This document shows, piece by piece, positions 52,271 to 62,875 of a DNA stretch of 64,000 nucleotides; the stretch's first letter is position 1, and each line of letters begins with the position of its first letter. The stretch lies in NCBI GenBank assembly GCA_036872755.1, contig JAVHNS010000013.1:1-64000 (forward strand). Reading direction: 5' to 3'. This DNA is from Orbilia blumenaviensis (Eukaryota; Ascomycota; Orbiliomycetes; Orbiliales; Orbiliaceae). Both the position numbers and the translations under genes were made by a program. The notes below the pieces were generated by a model. That model did not search any database. It was not told where the DNA came from and saw only the letters and a list, made by a program, of their open reading frames with translations.

Positions 52271-53446
52271 TTAAGCCCCGTTAGTCCCCGCAGGACCATG
52301 ACCAGACAGATCTTCCACACTCTCCCAGAAAATTGGTTTTTCCTCCGGCTGCAGCTGGCCCTCGCCCGGTTTGGCCAGCCGATATCCATCTGTCGCATTG
52401 TAAAGTTGTCTAAGCCTCGCCAGCTCATAAACCAGGACCAACCTGCAAGCAAAAACCGAAAGCAGAAATCTGGCCAGGATGGGAATACTATCTCTGACCG
52501 AAACAAAGAGGACGCTTGAAAAGAGAAGTGTGCCGAAAATGAAATGTCCGCAGGTGAGAATCGACACGAAAGATGACATAAACAGGTACAGTGGCGTTTC
52601 GTCGGATATTTGGAGAGTAGCCGCCTCCGGCTCCATCCACGGCGCGAACCATTTCTGAATATGGTTGCGGAATACCATCCTACGCTTTACTGACTTAACA
52701 ACAACAAGGCATGAAAGACCCATCCTTGCGGCTATATGTGGAACAGCAGCCAATAAGATCCACAGGAGAGGCAGAAATGTATGGTGAGGTGCGAAACTTG
52801 CGACCGTTTTAATTCCAAGTTCATAGCCAAGAATGATGTTGTTAACAATCGCACCGAAAACTATCACGAACTCAATTACCAGGATCAGGCTTTCGATGTA
52901 TAAGTTGAAGAACCTAGGCTTCAGCCGACCCTGCCGATCGCCTAAGATTTCAGAAAATCCACGATACTCGAATAGCCGTAAGGGATTCACTGCAGGAGAT
53001 CCCAAGCTCAGGCTAAGCGCGAGAAAACGGCGCCTTCCAATAACCGATAGAGTCGCTAGTTCCGGTACGTCAGAACCAAAGGCTGCAAGGATACCTGGAG
53101 TTAGGCCCAACACTACACTGGCGCTAGACATTCCACTCTTTAGGTATTCCGGGGTGTTGTCGAGGATGCAGTTGAGAAGAGGTACGACGAGTGCAGAGGT
53201 TGAACCACCACCAAGCCACCGGGAAGACTGCTCCCATTCCGTCCGATTTAACACCCCCGTGGTGTAGAGTCCGTACTCTTCTGTACAGTTATTTTGCACG
53301 ATGCTGTCAAAGATGAAGCCAAATTCCGGATACCATACCCGAAACTGACGTCTCTCTGTTACTACATAGGTAATGTGAACTGTAGCGACGGTAATGGCTG
53401 CCACAATAATAATGGAAAAAATCGTTGGGAGATGTTTGAGAAACAT
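52271..53446 (-). CDS. Conserved fungal multi-pass membrane protein
   Basis: This is a single exon of 391 residues. The N-terminal hydrophobic helix (about 9-28) is followed by a luminal-type loop with Cys and N-glycosylation sites. Next is a region I know from many uncharacterised fungal membrane proteins (LLNCILDNTPEYLKSGMSSA, then VVLGLTPGILAAFGSDVPEL). Four more membrane segments follow at about 189-212, 227-246, 296-325 and 333-352. The C-tail is hydrophilic. The function of the family is unknown. The gene converges on the ceramidase gene, with 3' ends 261 bp apart. Both act in membranes, but no functional link is shown. Confidence 0.75.
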   Translation of the reverse strand: MFLKHLPTIFSIIIVAAITVATVHITYVVTERRQFRVWYPEFGFIFDSIVQNNCTEEYGLYTTGVLNRTEWEQSSRWLGGGSTSALVVPLLNCILDNTPEYLKSGMSSASVVLGLTPGILAAFGSDVPELATLSVIGRRRFLALSLSLGSPAVNPLRLFEYRGFSEILGDRQGRLKPRFFNLYIESLILVIEFVIVFGAIVNNIILGYELGIKTVASFAPHHTFLPLLWILLAAVPHIAARMGLSCLVVVKSVKRRMVFRNHIQKWFAPWMEPEAATLQISDETPLYLFMSSFVSILTCGHFIFGTLLFSSVLFVSVRDSIPILARFLLSVFACRLVLVYELARLRQLYNATDGYRLAKPGEGQLQPEEKPIFWESVEDLSGHGPAGTNGA

Positions 53447-56400
53447 TGCAAGCGAATGCGAGGTACGTATCGACGTACCGAAGGCGGCGGGGTTGAAAAG
53501 GTTTCTGTCGATTTTCGAGGAGTTTGTTATGAACGTGCGTGTATATATAGCCGTGCGGGGATTGCTTCAGTACAGCTACCGCAGTACGGTATACATATAG
53601 ATCGGTCCTAGGACGGTATGTTGTCGTATAAGAGGCCCTGTAGTAACCAGCACTATCTAGAGGCCAAAATAACTTTTGTACAACTAGGACGAATTTGAAA
53701 AAAAACCCCGCTTCTTCTAGCACGATATATATTTCATGAACATGACTACAAAACTGAAGACAGAAACCTTCCCATCGTAGATACGAGCAGGATTCGTCAA
53801 CCTATTTTGGGACTAGTGTGGCTGCCCTCCCATGCCCAGCAGCGGCATGATTTCATGAGGCCAAACCCCTTAGCCGTGCACAAAACAGCCAATAGAATGG
53901 AAGAGTACCGAGCCGCACTTCCCCACCCCTGGCCATTTTTCCTTGGTCGGACATGGCTTTTGCATTCAAATAATTATATGAGCATATAGGAATCTCTAGA
54001 CGGGTGCTAGTGGGATTACATCCCGGCTGTCAGCCAGCTGCTGGTTGATCTGGCCCACCGCTTTTTTGAGCCTCTAGCCTTACGGACATCTCACCCGGGC
54101 TCCTTTTACTGAAACCCCGCCCGCGGCTAGTGGTTCTTTAATCATCATAGCTAGGTCGATTTTATGCGATATGCTAAGTTTCATACACTTGCAGCAAATC
54201 GCCAGCATCTTTACCTAATATAAATAGATAACCTATCATGGTATCGAGCCAGCCAAAGAATGTCTTTCTAGAACCCCTTCAACATATGTGTAGACGCATG
54301 ATGTATTGACAAATGTCATTGAGGTATTGCCTGAACGGGTTTAATTTTACTTGGCAGCTTAGCTTAAGAAGTGAACAAATACACACAAGACTTCCAAGAG
54401 AGATTCATTCACTCGGCGCTGGTACCGATAGGGATCAGGCTCTCGTTCAAGTATCACAAATCCATTATAAGTAACTATGTTACAAATTATGTAAAAACCT
54501 CAGACATATCATTTAGTCCCAAAAACGATAGGATCGGCATCGTATACTATGATCAGCATGTAGGCCCGTCACCACAGCCAAACACCCAGCGTGGAGACAA
54601 AGATTGGAGGAATCGGGGTGACGACCGGCCAATATTTCTATAATTATCCAACTACATGCATATATGGGTGTGTGGGTGTCATCACCAGGGAAACGGACAT
54701 ATTAACCTTCACCATTGCGTAGAGCCCGGGGCCAAGGCTGCCCCTTATCAGAGCCGCCATCGATACCCCGCATTGAATTTGCAATGATACCCTCTCAGAT
54801 CCCCGCCAAACTTTTCCATATTTTTCTGCCAAGTGGACCGAGGCTAGCCTGTGTATGTCAACATCCCATTCCAAACGCCGTCAGCCCAGTCCCGCTGAAA
54901 GCTCCAATGTGAGGGCCGGAGGCTATCCTGCACACTGACTAGCATCTAACTCGACCCTTTCCCCCTTCTGATTACTTGTGTCTATTCTTCCTGTTTTCTT
55001 CTTCTTTCCTTTTGTTTTTTTTGCTAAATAGTGTGTTTGTATTTGCAATCTCCTTTCAAAAATCCAACAGTCCCCTAAAATAAATTCGATCAATCAATCA
55101 TGAGTCAGCAAAACTTTCCTTTCGCTTAAGCTTCACCCAATCAAAAGACTTGAGGGCTGATCACTAATCACAGTGGCTGCGCTAATAATGCACCCACACA
55201 TTCTTGGCCAGTCTTTTAGGATCTACAACCCCAGTTTTTTGCTCAGCTGGCTGGCTCGTTGAGATACGCAAATTCAACGAGTTTCCAGGCAGTGGGACGG
55301 TCGTCAGTGTATTTCTGAGGCTGTCATTAAAAGCAGAATTATATCCCTGATTTAAGCGAAAGGGTAGATCAAATAATATACCGGCACCTGGCTTGCAACA
55401 TTTGTAGCTAGGAGACTCTGTAAAGTTAGCTCTATTGGGACCTGGGTCACTAATTCTGCAAAATGGAGATTCTGAGTTTTGAGGGCCTCGAAAGTTTGGA
55501 CTATTATAAGAAGCTGAGCTATACATTCAGTAGTAGGGGACTTGGAGGAATCTAATTGGCCCATTTCTTCGTCGACCTTTTCGCCGTTTAACTATTCATT
55601 AGTAACCCCAAATAATCACTGACTTCCTGGATATCGATATCAATATCCGTGGTAAGGGCTCAATGGTAACAAAGTGTCTACTCTGCTGAGGAAACCTCGC
55701 TACTATAAGCTAGGATCTACCTTGTGTGGTCTTCCACAGTTCTCAGAGTACATTCGGAACCTAAATTTGAAGCCAATATTTTGACTCCCCGCACGCGCAT
55801 GGGCAATTTAAATATACATACAGCTCGACGTTGGCTTATGCGAACAGCAGGCGGCTACATATCTACCGAACAACGGCAAGCAGGCCATGCGATATTATAA
55901 ATCGAAAAAAATTGTGTATTTAGCGTACTAGTACTATGAGATATATATGGAGAGGGGGATATTTGGTGGGCGAGCTCTCAGTGGCCCGTCAGCATATTAC
56001 AGACGAAGTTAAAACCCGGCGCTAGTAGGCCGAGAATCAGCTCATGACGATTTTATCGATAATTATAATTCGTTAAGCTACGGCATGAGTGAGCAAAGGT
56101 CAATATATATGCAGTATTGAACGAGTAATCATGGCAAAGTGCATTTTTTCAGGTAGCGTTAAAATGCACGAATAATATGGCAAACAGGATTCTATTTTCC
56201 CATTTGATTGCATTAAAACCTTACATCATTCTTTCAGGTAATTGTTTTTAGAGGCCGCCGTCCCAAACGCTACTACTTTGGTGCCTGCCAAACCGGGAGC
56301 CTACTATGAACCGCGCAAAACACCGACTCCTAAGCCCCGAACCGAGAAAAGTCGGATTCGATAAATAAAGAACCGTTGAGGCTACCCTAGACGAACAGGT

Positions 56401-56460
56401 ATCCATAACAAGCTGAGAAATCGGCTCTACGGTTATGTGGAAGCCAAATGAGCCTTTATC
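53447..56460. other. Intergenic, no supported gene
   Basis: A minus-strand pair of overlapping frames at 55,182-55,564 (start MGQLDSSKSPTTE, later NVWVHY) has protein-like composition but no convincing junction or family. The stretch otherwise shows pyrimidine-rich runs (54,955-55,025) and nothing I can name. Confidence 0.45.
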
Positions 56461-56469
56461 AACCTCGAG

Positions 56470-57830
56470 TTAACCATTTAGCCCCACCTTCACACCAGAA
56501 TCTTGACCCCGCAATACAAAGTTCGGTGTCCGTAATTCACAGTATGATGGTTCTATCATCAGATACCGACGTCGGTCAGCCTTCGGTAAAGGACGCAAGA
56601 CTAGTTGTGACCCATTCTTGATGCCCATCCAACATGCGGAGGTGCTCCCCACTGACCTTATTACATAGCTTGACACCTCCCTTACTAGCTGGCGTTAGAA
56701 TCCTACTATCAGAAAACAATGGACCGGCTGCAACACCTTTTCCATGTTTGTCTAGTGTTTTTGGAGGCCTAGGGGTACATTGATGCATATATCCCATAGT
56801 TTAATCGTTTTGTCTGAGGGTCCTGATACCGAAACCCCGCCGTAGGGAGAAAATGCAAAGGTCTTGATCAAGTCTCCATGTATATGCCCCTCCAGCGCTT
56901 ATAGCAAATATTCCCACTCATACTGTCCTCCAGGGAATCGGCGCACCTATCGAATGACATGTATTGGGTTAAATACACTTCTGACCAAGCTTTTCTTTGG
57001 AGCGAAAATGTTAGCTGACACGTGCACCAGCAAAAGCGCCCCTTGAATAAAATCTTGATTTTGGAGCACAAAAAGTTTCAACTCTTAGATGAAGTTCGAT
57101 ATTTCCCTGTCATTGTCTGTCTAGATTAATATAATATACAATATTTTGAAGGTGGTAGCGGCAGTAGCACGTTTTATGATGACCCTACGTCTATAATGAA
57201 GCTTAAGATGTTTATTTTGTCGAGGATGGTGTGAATTCTGTCCAGAAGACTCATTGCCTCAAGCGACTGGAGGATGTGTTGTCGAACGAAACTGCATGTC
57301 TCGCCATTGTCATTGATGACGTTCCCAACTTTTGTTACTACAATCTATACTTGCATCAGCGCCATCGCCGTCACTAATTCGAATGCTGGTTCGTCCTACA
57401 TGGTGTACCTAGTAAGTTGTACAAGCATATTGAGGATCTGGTGGCAGATAGCTCTCGATAGCTTCTAGACGCGACGTATGTCGGATCGTAGTGTTCCGGG
57501 CGATCCTAAGTAGCGAACGTCTTCTTTAATGCCCTAGATTGAGAAATGAGTCTGACAAACTTGATGACGATTCCGCACTATGTTTTCATTTTTTTCTACC
57601 TAAAACTGGTCTATTATTTTACCCCGATCTCAAAGATTGGTGTCTAGGAAGTCCTAGATGCAGCCTGACCATCGTCTGACACGTTACGAACAGAGCGCAG
57701 GTAGTTCAACCTAAAATTAACCATACCCTTAGCAAATCCTAATGGGCCGGATAGGGCTTGTATCGAAAGCGGACTAACAAGCTCAATTATTGTGCCCACG
57801 CTATGTTGAAGTTCTTCATCTATTTCTTCC
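56470..57830 (-). pseudogene. Decayed NACHT-WD40 NLR
   Basis: No long ORF survives, but the minus strand in shifting frames gives a colinear series of blocks typical of fungal NACHT-WD40 proteins. These are: GTIIELVSPLSIQAL (about 57,750); SPGTLRSDI (about 57,500); YLPPDPQYAC (about 57,440); the QSLEAMSLL block (about 57,270); FAPKKSLVRSVF (about 56,990); QYEWEYLL and ALEGHIHG (about 56,900); and a WD-repeat end, SGPSDKTIKLWD (about 56,810). Frameshifts and stops separate them, so the gene is dead. It was read as a pseudogene because block order and spacing follow the family while frames do not. The NACHT ATPase part and most WD repeats are missing or beyond recognition. It lies about 470 bp inside the right inverted repeat. 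Confidence 0.75.
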
Positions 57831-58295
57831 TATTAGTCCCCGGATTAATGACTAACTGGGTTACCTGTATTAGAAGATACGTCGCCTACAGATCCTGCGC
57901 CTCCCCACTAGTATGGTACTAGAGAACCTTTGTCGTTCGGGTTTCCGTATCCCAGTTAGGATTGTCAATAAATCGGCACGTCGCTACAGCATAAATAAGC
58001 AAAGGTGTAACAATTCTGACTCGTACCTGCTTAATCCCGTTGTCTGGCCTATCTTGTGGTAATCCACTATATTTCGCAAATTTTAGCGATTCATGTCTCC
58101 GAAAAACGGAGATATCACGTTAGCATAGTGGGGGATAGAGGGTTTTACAGTAGAGAGAGTGTATAGACGAATAATTTGCGGCTTTCTTTTTTATTATTGC
58201 TTCTGTGCTTTGCTTTAAAAGAGAAGGGCTGGAGGGAGAAGGATAAATTTGTGTTGTTATTGTGTTTTGTCATGAAAGACAAACAACAGCCTTGT
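57831..58295. other. Spacer between NLR relic and right inverted repeat
   Basis: This may contain further unrecognisable NLR debris. No ORF or site was recognised. Confidence 0.4.
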
Positions 58296-58343
58296 TACGG
58301 CGGCATTTTCGGACCCCCCAGCGGACATATCAAAAAAAACCAA
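58296..58343 (-). repeat. Right copy of the inverted repeat
   Basis: Read on the minus strand it begins TTGGTTTTTTTTGATATGTC and continues CGCTGGGGGGTCCGAAAATGCCGCCGTA. It differs from the left copy (14,583-14,629) by one extra T and one A/T change. Outside it (58,344 on) base composition stays normal, unlike the left side. Confidence 0.8.
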
Positions 58344-58374
58344 TAGGGATATTTAAGCGGTATGGTTCAGTGGT

Positions 58375-58450
58375 GCGGTTCAGTGGTCATTTTCTCGCCA
58401 AGCCGACACCTCGCTCCCAGCCAGATGGTACGGTTTGGTGGCTGAACCGC
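58375..58450. repeat. Short inverted repeat GCGGTTCAG...CTGAACCGC
   Basis: Two 9-bp arms (58,375-58,383 and 58,442-58,450) enclose 58 bp. Variants of GGTTCAGTGG are repeated beside it (58,364-58,386). It could be a fragment of a small inverted-repeat element. Confidence 0.4.
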
Positions 58451-58865
58451 AACGCGAATAACTGATAAGTTAACGCATCGAAATTTGCAGTCTATCTACA
58501 AACTCGGCAGTTCCCAAGCGGGCCGGGACATACTTCTTAGCTGGTGGGCTCAGACGCTTTACAGAGAATACGGCTAGCCTGAATTGGATGGGTTTGTATT
58601 TGGATATAGCCCCATATTCTGGCGGCCTCTTGAACGACATTCTCTACCAAACCAAGGAATTCAATATGATGCACCATCGATTTGGAAAAAAAAATTATCT
58701 TCTAGCGGGAACCCGTGTTAAAATATAGGTAGAAATCGTCCAAACGAAACATATAAGCAAGATAATAATATTGTAGCCAAAGAAACTGATACTAGTAGTA
58801 TGGACGCCTGGGTTATGGATCCAATCCAACCTCTGAAGAAACCCTCTCCGAGCCTTGCCACCATG
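58451..58865. other. Intergenic, 3' flank of the methyltransferase gene
   Basis: No feature was recognised. Confidence 0.5.
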
Positions 58866-60061
58866 TTATGCTCTTCTCAGTCTAGTATACATGACTGGAA
58901 TCTCGGCTCCAGCTGGCCCTTCTTTGTACAAGAGATCTTTGGCCGTCGACAAAAATTCTGCGTAGATATCCTCAACTTCATCTTGTTCAACACCCGATTC
59001 TATCCACCAGTTCTTGATCATATCCCCCATGACCGCTACAAGCCAGTCCATCAGATCACTCGCATAAGTTTTAGCAGCCTTTGCCTTTGCCTCTTCATTT
59101 GTGCCAGCCAACTCACACTTCTTCAGGAACTTATGGTAGGCAGGATGAGGAATCATCTTGCGGTAGTATTTCTCCATCACCCATGTATCTTTAAGTTCCT
59201 CGATTCCGCCAAGAAACTCCTTCTCTGAACGGTCGTAAATAGGCATATTAATTCTCGCTACTGCTCTCGAGGGTAGTCTTCCCTTATTTCCAAGTACCTC
59301 AGCGGCTTGGAATAAGCACCTGTGACGGATGATGAGAGCATCCTTGTATATTTTGATTTCTTCGTCTGTGAAGCTACCAAAACAAGCGATAATAAGATGG
59401 CCGCCCTTCTTGATCTCCTGGCCACGGAGAGAGAGAAATTCTCTAAAATCCTCTCTCGCAGCAGGAGCGTTTCGCAGAGTGCGTTTTTCGTAGTATTCCG
59501 CTACCGTCTCATTTGCTGGCTTAAGAATTGGTATCTTCTTGAGCCAGTGAATAGTGCTGGAAGTGAATCCAACATCCACGGACTGGGGGGCAACGACAGA
59601 CTCATAAAATGATCTGGGAACCAAAGAAGGGTAAAGTTTCAGATCAGGGTTATTAGCAGATAACCCTGGGAGGAGTCTGATTAAGCTTGAAAACTCGTTT
59701 GACGGCAGATCCTCAAAGACGAGAGAAGCAGTGGACGAAGGGGCCATGCGGCCGAGAATCCGCTGCATCATAGCCACTCTGTCGCAGCCTCATGATGTTA
59801 GCATCTAGGTCGGTTTAGCGATACGCATCTTGATAACTTACGAATTGAGGCCTTGCGAACAGCCATAGTCGACGATTCTGAGATTTGACCCTAGAAGTAC
59901 TGGTATCAGCAATACGCATTGGTTGAGCTTGTAAGAGCATACTCGCCAAGTTTGATGTCGTCAAACAGAGGTAACGAAGACTCCATGATGAGGGTCTGCT
60001 GCCCGCAGTTATCATTGTAGGTGTTTCCACCAGTCATTGGGAGGTGGTTGAAATCAGACAT
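58866..60061 (-). CDS. SABATH-type SAM-dependent carboxyl methyltransferase
   Basis: Three exons (60061-59947, 59890-59842 and 59778-58866) total 1077 nt, or 358 residues, the usual family length. Intron 2 is GTAAGT...GACAG (63 bp). Intron 1 has no usable GT donor in phase. A GC donor (G|GCGAGT) with TCTAG acceptor (56 bp) restores the continuous motif DDIKLGSNLRIVDYGCSQG. The N-terminus has the substrate-side GGNTYNDNCGQQ; the SAM-binding motif is IVDYGCSQGLNS (about 42-53); later blocks include GGHLIIACFG and a C-terminal amphipathic region. Plant members methylate carboxyl groups of small acids such as salicylate or jasmonate; fungal members are little known. The substrate is not predictable. 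An alternative reading is a one-base frameshift near 59,900. Confidence 0.8.
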
Positions 60062-62039
60062 ATTGAGTAATCAGGAAGAGAGTTTACTAGAAGAAGAAAA
60101 AATAGTATTCAAGTGACCGAAATCTGCAAGAGGAAAGAAATTCAGGGTTTCCGTAAGGTTGAACGAGCAAGTGTTCTATTCTGCCCCTTCTGAGCATACT
60201 TTCTTATACGGATTGATAGCTCAATGCTTTGGTGTCGAATTGAGGGGCAATATAGTCATATCAAAGAATATCACCTTTCAGCGATTTAGGTATGATACTG
60301 ATTCTGTTTTCGTCTCACCATAACAGCCGTTTCCTAACTAGTTAGGCCGAGACGACTCCCCCTCTTTGTAAATTCGAAGATTGAAAGATTGGAACTTTGA
60401 GGCTTTTGAGAATACTCTAAACTCGACTCAACGAATCACTAACTATTCCTTTGGCAACTATTAGCCAGGTATCAGCATCTGTAGGTACTACGAGTATGAG
60501 TACAGATGGAGTACAGGCTTATCTCATTACCTAACTTATTGAGCATTTTCCCGTCGTGTTAGTAGAAATAGTGGATACCCCACAGCAGTTGTCGAAACCT
60601 TCTTTGCTAGTTCTAAGTTATGACAGGATAAATCATAAGGAAAATACAACTGGGGTCAAGGAGAAGTTCCGCAAAGAACAGGCCTCCTTCAAGAGAGCTA
60701 CTTTGGGGTTCAATCCACAGTATATAGATTTTAGATACTAAACTGTCCGGTCAAAATCGCAATTTGGGCACCCCCATGCGCTTCATCCCAGCAAAGAATC
60801 GGTGTGGAGGAGGAGGAATACATGCTGTATAAGAAAGTGATCCGCCTAAAATAGTGCATTTCAAATATTCCAATTTTCTAATTCTTCAGGGTATTCTGTA
60901 GCTTCGCCAGACCCTTAAGAACGTGTCAGTTCGGCTCACCAATCAGCGGTAAGCCTATCACATGCTCGTCGACACAATACCCTGGTCTCAAGGAACCAGG
61001 ACACCCTTGAACATTGCAGCATGATCCCGTAAGATAGTAGGTTTTGATAGATGCTAGTCTCGGCTTCGCAAGCTTGCACTCGCTATCAGCCGTAGTATCC
61101 CGCTTATCAAACCACGTTCGCAACTGTTATAGGCCCGTATTCGCCGTTTGCTAACTAAAATTCGAAGTCTCCGGTAATTTTTGCTAGAAAAGATTGTAAG
61201 CTTACATTTGCGCGAGTCAGGGATCGGGCGCATATTTAATATGGGGGCGCTATGCTCAAAAACCTGGTTGAAGTTCAAAGAGGTTACTTCGCATCTTGTG
61301 GGGCTACCATAAAATATTTCTTATTGCGAGCTTGGGCAGTGAGACTATAAGATCGGACGCTAGAATTTCCTTGTCAGGCACTGAAACTGCAATCCTTAGT
61401 AGAAATGCACCTTTCCTTAACATAAGTCACAATATATAAGGTTATAGCCATGCATATTAAGTATTCAAAGCTTTTTTTTCGCGTAAACTAACAGTCTACG
61501 ACTACCTAGTGTAAGCAGTCTAACCGGAAGCATCAGACACTAAGCGGTATTTGCTTAACACTTAGATCTAGAGTTTGCAGGTATGACGCCATGCCCCACA
61601 TCCCAGCATGTGAATGCCTCACGCCTCCAGTGAATTGTGGATATTAATCATCATGGAGGGATTCTGCAAGGCCTTACGTATTCTTTGCTGGCCAATAAGA
61701 TCTACTGCCTGATGGACTTGATGATTTCCTATTTTATCTTAGCCCCATTATCTTGTACTAGCTTAGGATGACTAGCGAAAGCACCAGAGAATTTCGACAT
61801 GGTGGTCGACATATATTTCCATCTGACAGTAGCCAATCGTATCGAAACCCCTTGTAAGAACAGTGGGGAATTTTTTACAAGTGTGGTGTAATCGCTTATC
61901 ATTGGCGATTCTTTTGGAGCCTTTTGTTTGTTTAGGCAGAATGTACTATCGTATCGCCGCTCCCTGCCCTTAGAAACCGGCGGGGACCTTAATACATACT
62001 ACTCTCATAATCGTCTGTGATAAGCTTGTTTTTATCTTT
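60062..62039. other. Intergenic, one doubtful Cys-rich ORF
   Basis: A minus-strand ORF at 60,926-61,123 ends with a Cys cluster (GSCCNVQGCPGS, GYCVDE) that could be the last exon of a small secreted protein, but no signal-peptide exon could be joined to it. The rest shows nothing. Confidence 0.4.
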
Positions 62040-62875
62040 CTAGTTTTGTACGTACCCTGCATTGGCCCAAGCCCCCGTGTATTTCGAAGGTCTAACTATA
62101 GCTGCCAGCCTAAGATCCTTCGCGTCGGGATAAGACGGTGCCGCCATACAATCCCAGCTCCAGAAGCGGACCTGTTCCTTCTTCCAGACTGGTAGATCCG
62201 TGATGTACCTGTCAATGTATACTTCAAGATTTTCTGTATCGGCTTGCTGGCAACCCCAGCTCATGAACATGGACGCCAGACCTGCTTCTTGGTGAGAAGG
62301 GTCCACCGCGATAAATTCGCATCCTATATAATGGTCAGCGATAAGAAATTACCTGCTTAGGAAGAATAATCGAAAACGGCAGATCAAGAGTAGTTTATAG
62401 AAGCGGCAACTATATTGCAGGGTACTTACTCCAATGAGGCCTCCGTCCCATAATCCTCTTTCTATTACGAGTTGCATTTTCCCACAACGCCTCTGTCAAG
62501 TCCGCTCCCCATTCGTCAGGAAAGTCTGGCAACAAGGCAACGCTGTGACTTCCGTCTGCCTGTGGGACGTTCCACCTGGAGAAAGCAACTATTTCATTCT
62601 CGCTGTTCTCAGCGACAAACGTCCTGACAGCTCTTGGTCCGGCGTGAATTCCCATGGCCCAGACTTTATTCCACCATCGAAGAGTACCGGGGTCAACATC
62701 CGAGGATAGATTTGAAGAAGAGAACCATAGTCGAGTGAGGGCCTCAGTATCCTCATATCTGGCTTCTCTAACCTTGAAACCAACAGGATGGTTATGGCGG
62801 ACGGTTGGCGTCTCTCGAGGATAATACCTTGAGATATCGACAGGATGATATGCTTCTGGAACATATGTTTCATGA
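62040..62875 (-). CDS. GNAT-family N-acetyltransferase, 5' end unresolved
   Basis: Two exons are clear: about 62875-62430 and 62323-62040, joined by a 106-bp intron (GTAAGTACC...TATAG) in phase. The first exon shows VREARYEDTEALTRLWFSSS, the usual N-terminal strand/helix, and VAENSENEIVAFSRW, which is beta-4. The second has the acetyl-CoA motif VDPSHQEAGLASMF, followed by LEVYID and WKKEQVRFW. GNAT enzymes transfer acetyl from acetyl-CoA to amines, and fungal members of this type are mostly uncharacterised. The start codon is missing in this frame. A candidate first exon at 63073-62949 joins in phase through a weak GTACGG donor to the acceptor at 62,876, giving 284 residues. The ORF ends normally after GYVQN. 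Confidence 0.7.

Larger units (their letters stand above)
14583..58343. mobile_element. Candidate 43.8-kb cargo element bounded by inverted repeats
   Basis: The 47/48-bp inverted repeats at 14,583-14,629 and 58,296-58,343 face each other as terminal repeats would. I saw no further copy of the motif in the window. The interior carries an RHS protein, an NLR, an NLR relic and enzymes, which resembles the cargo of large fungal transposons. Against this, there is no DUF3435 tyrosine recombinase, other transposase or convincing target-site duplication beyond a possible TA. The two repeats could instead be independent remnants of a small transposon family. The boundaries are seen in the sequence; mobility is inference. 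Confidence 0.35.

Noticed and set aside
14630..58295. Captain tyrosine recombinase (DUF3435) or transposase
   Set aside because: None of the open frames near either inverted repeat resembles one, so a Starship label is not supported.
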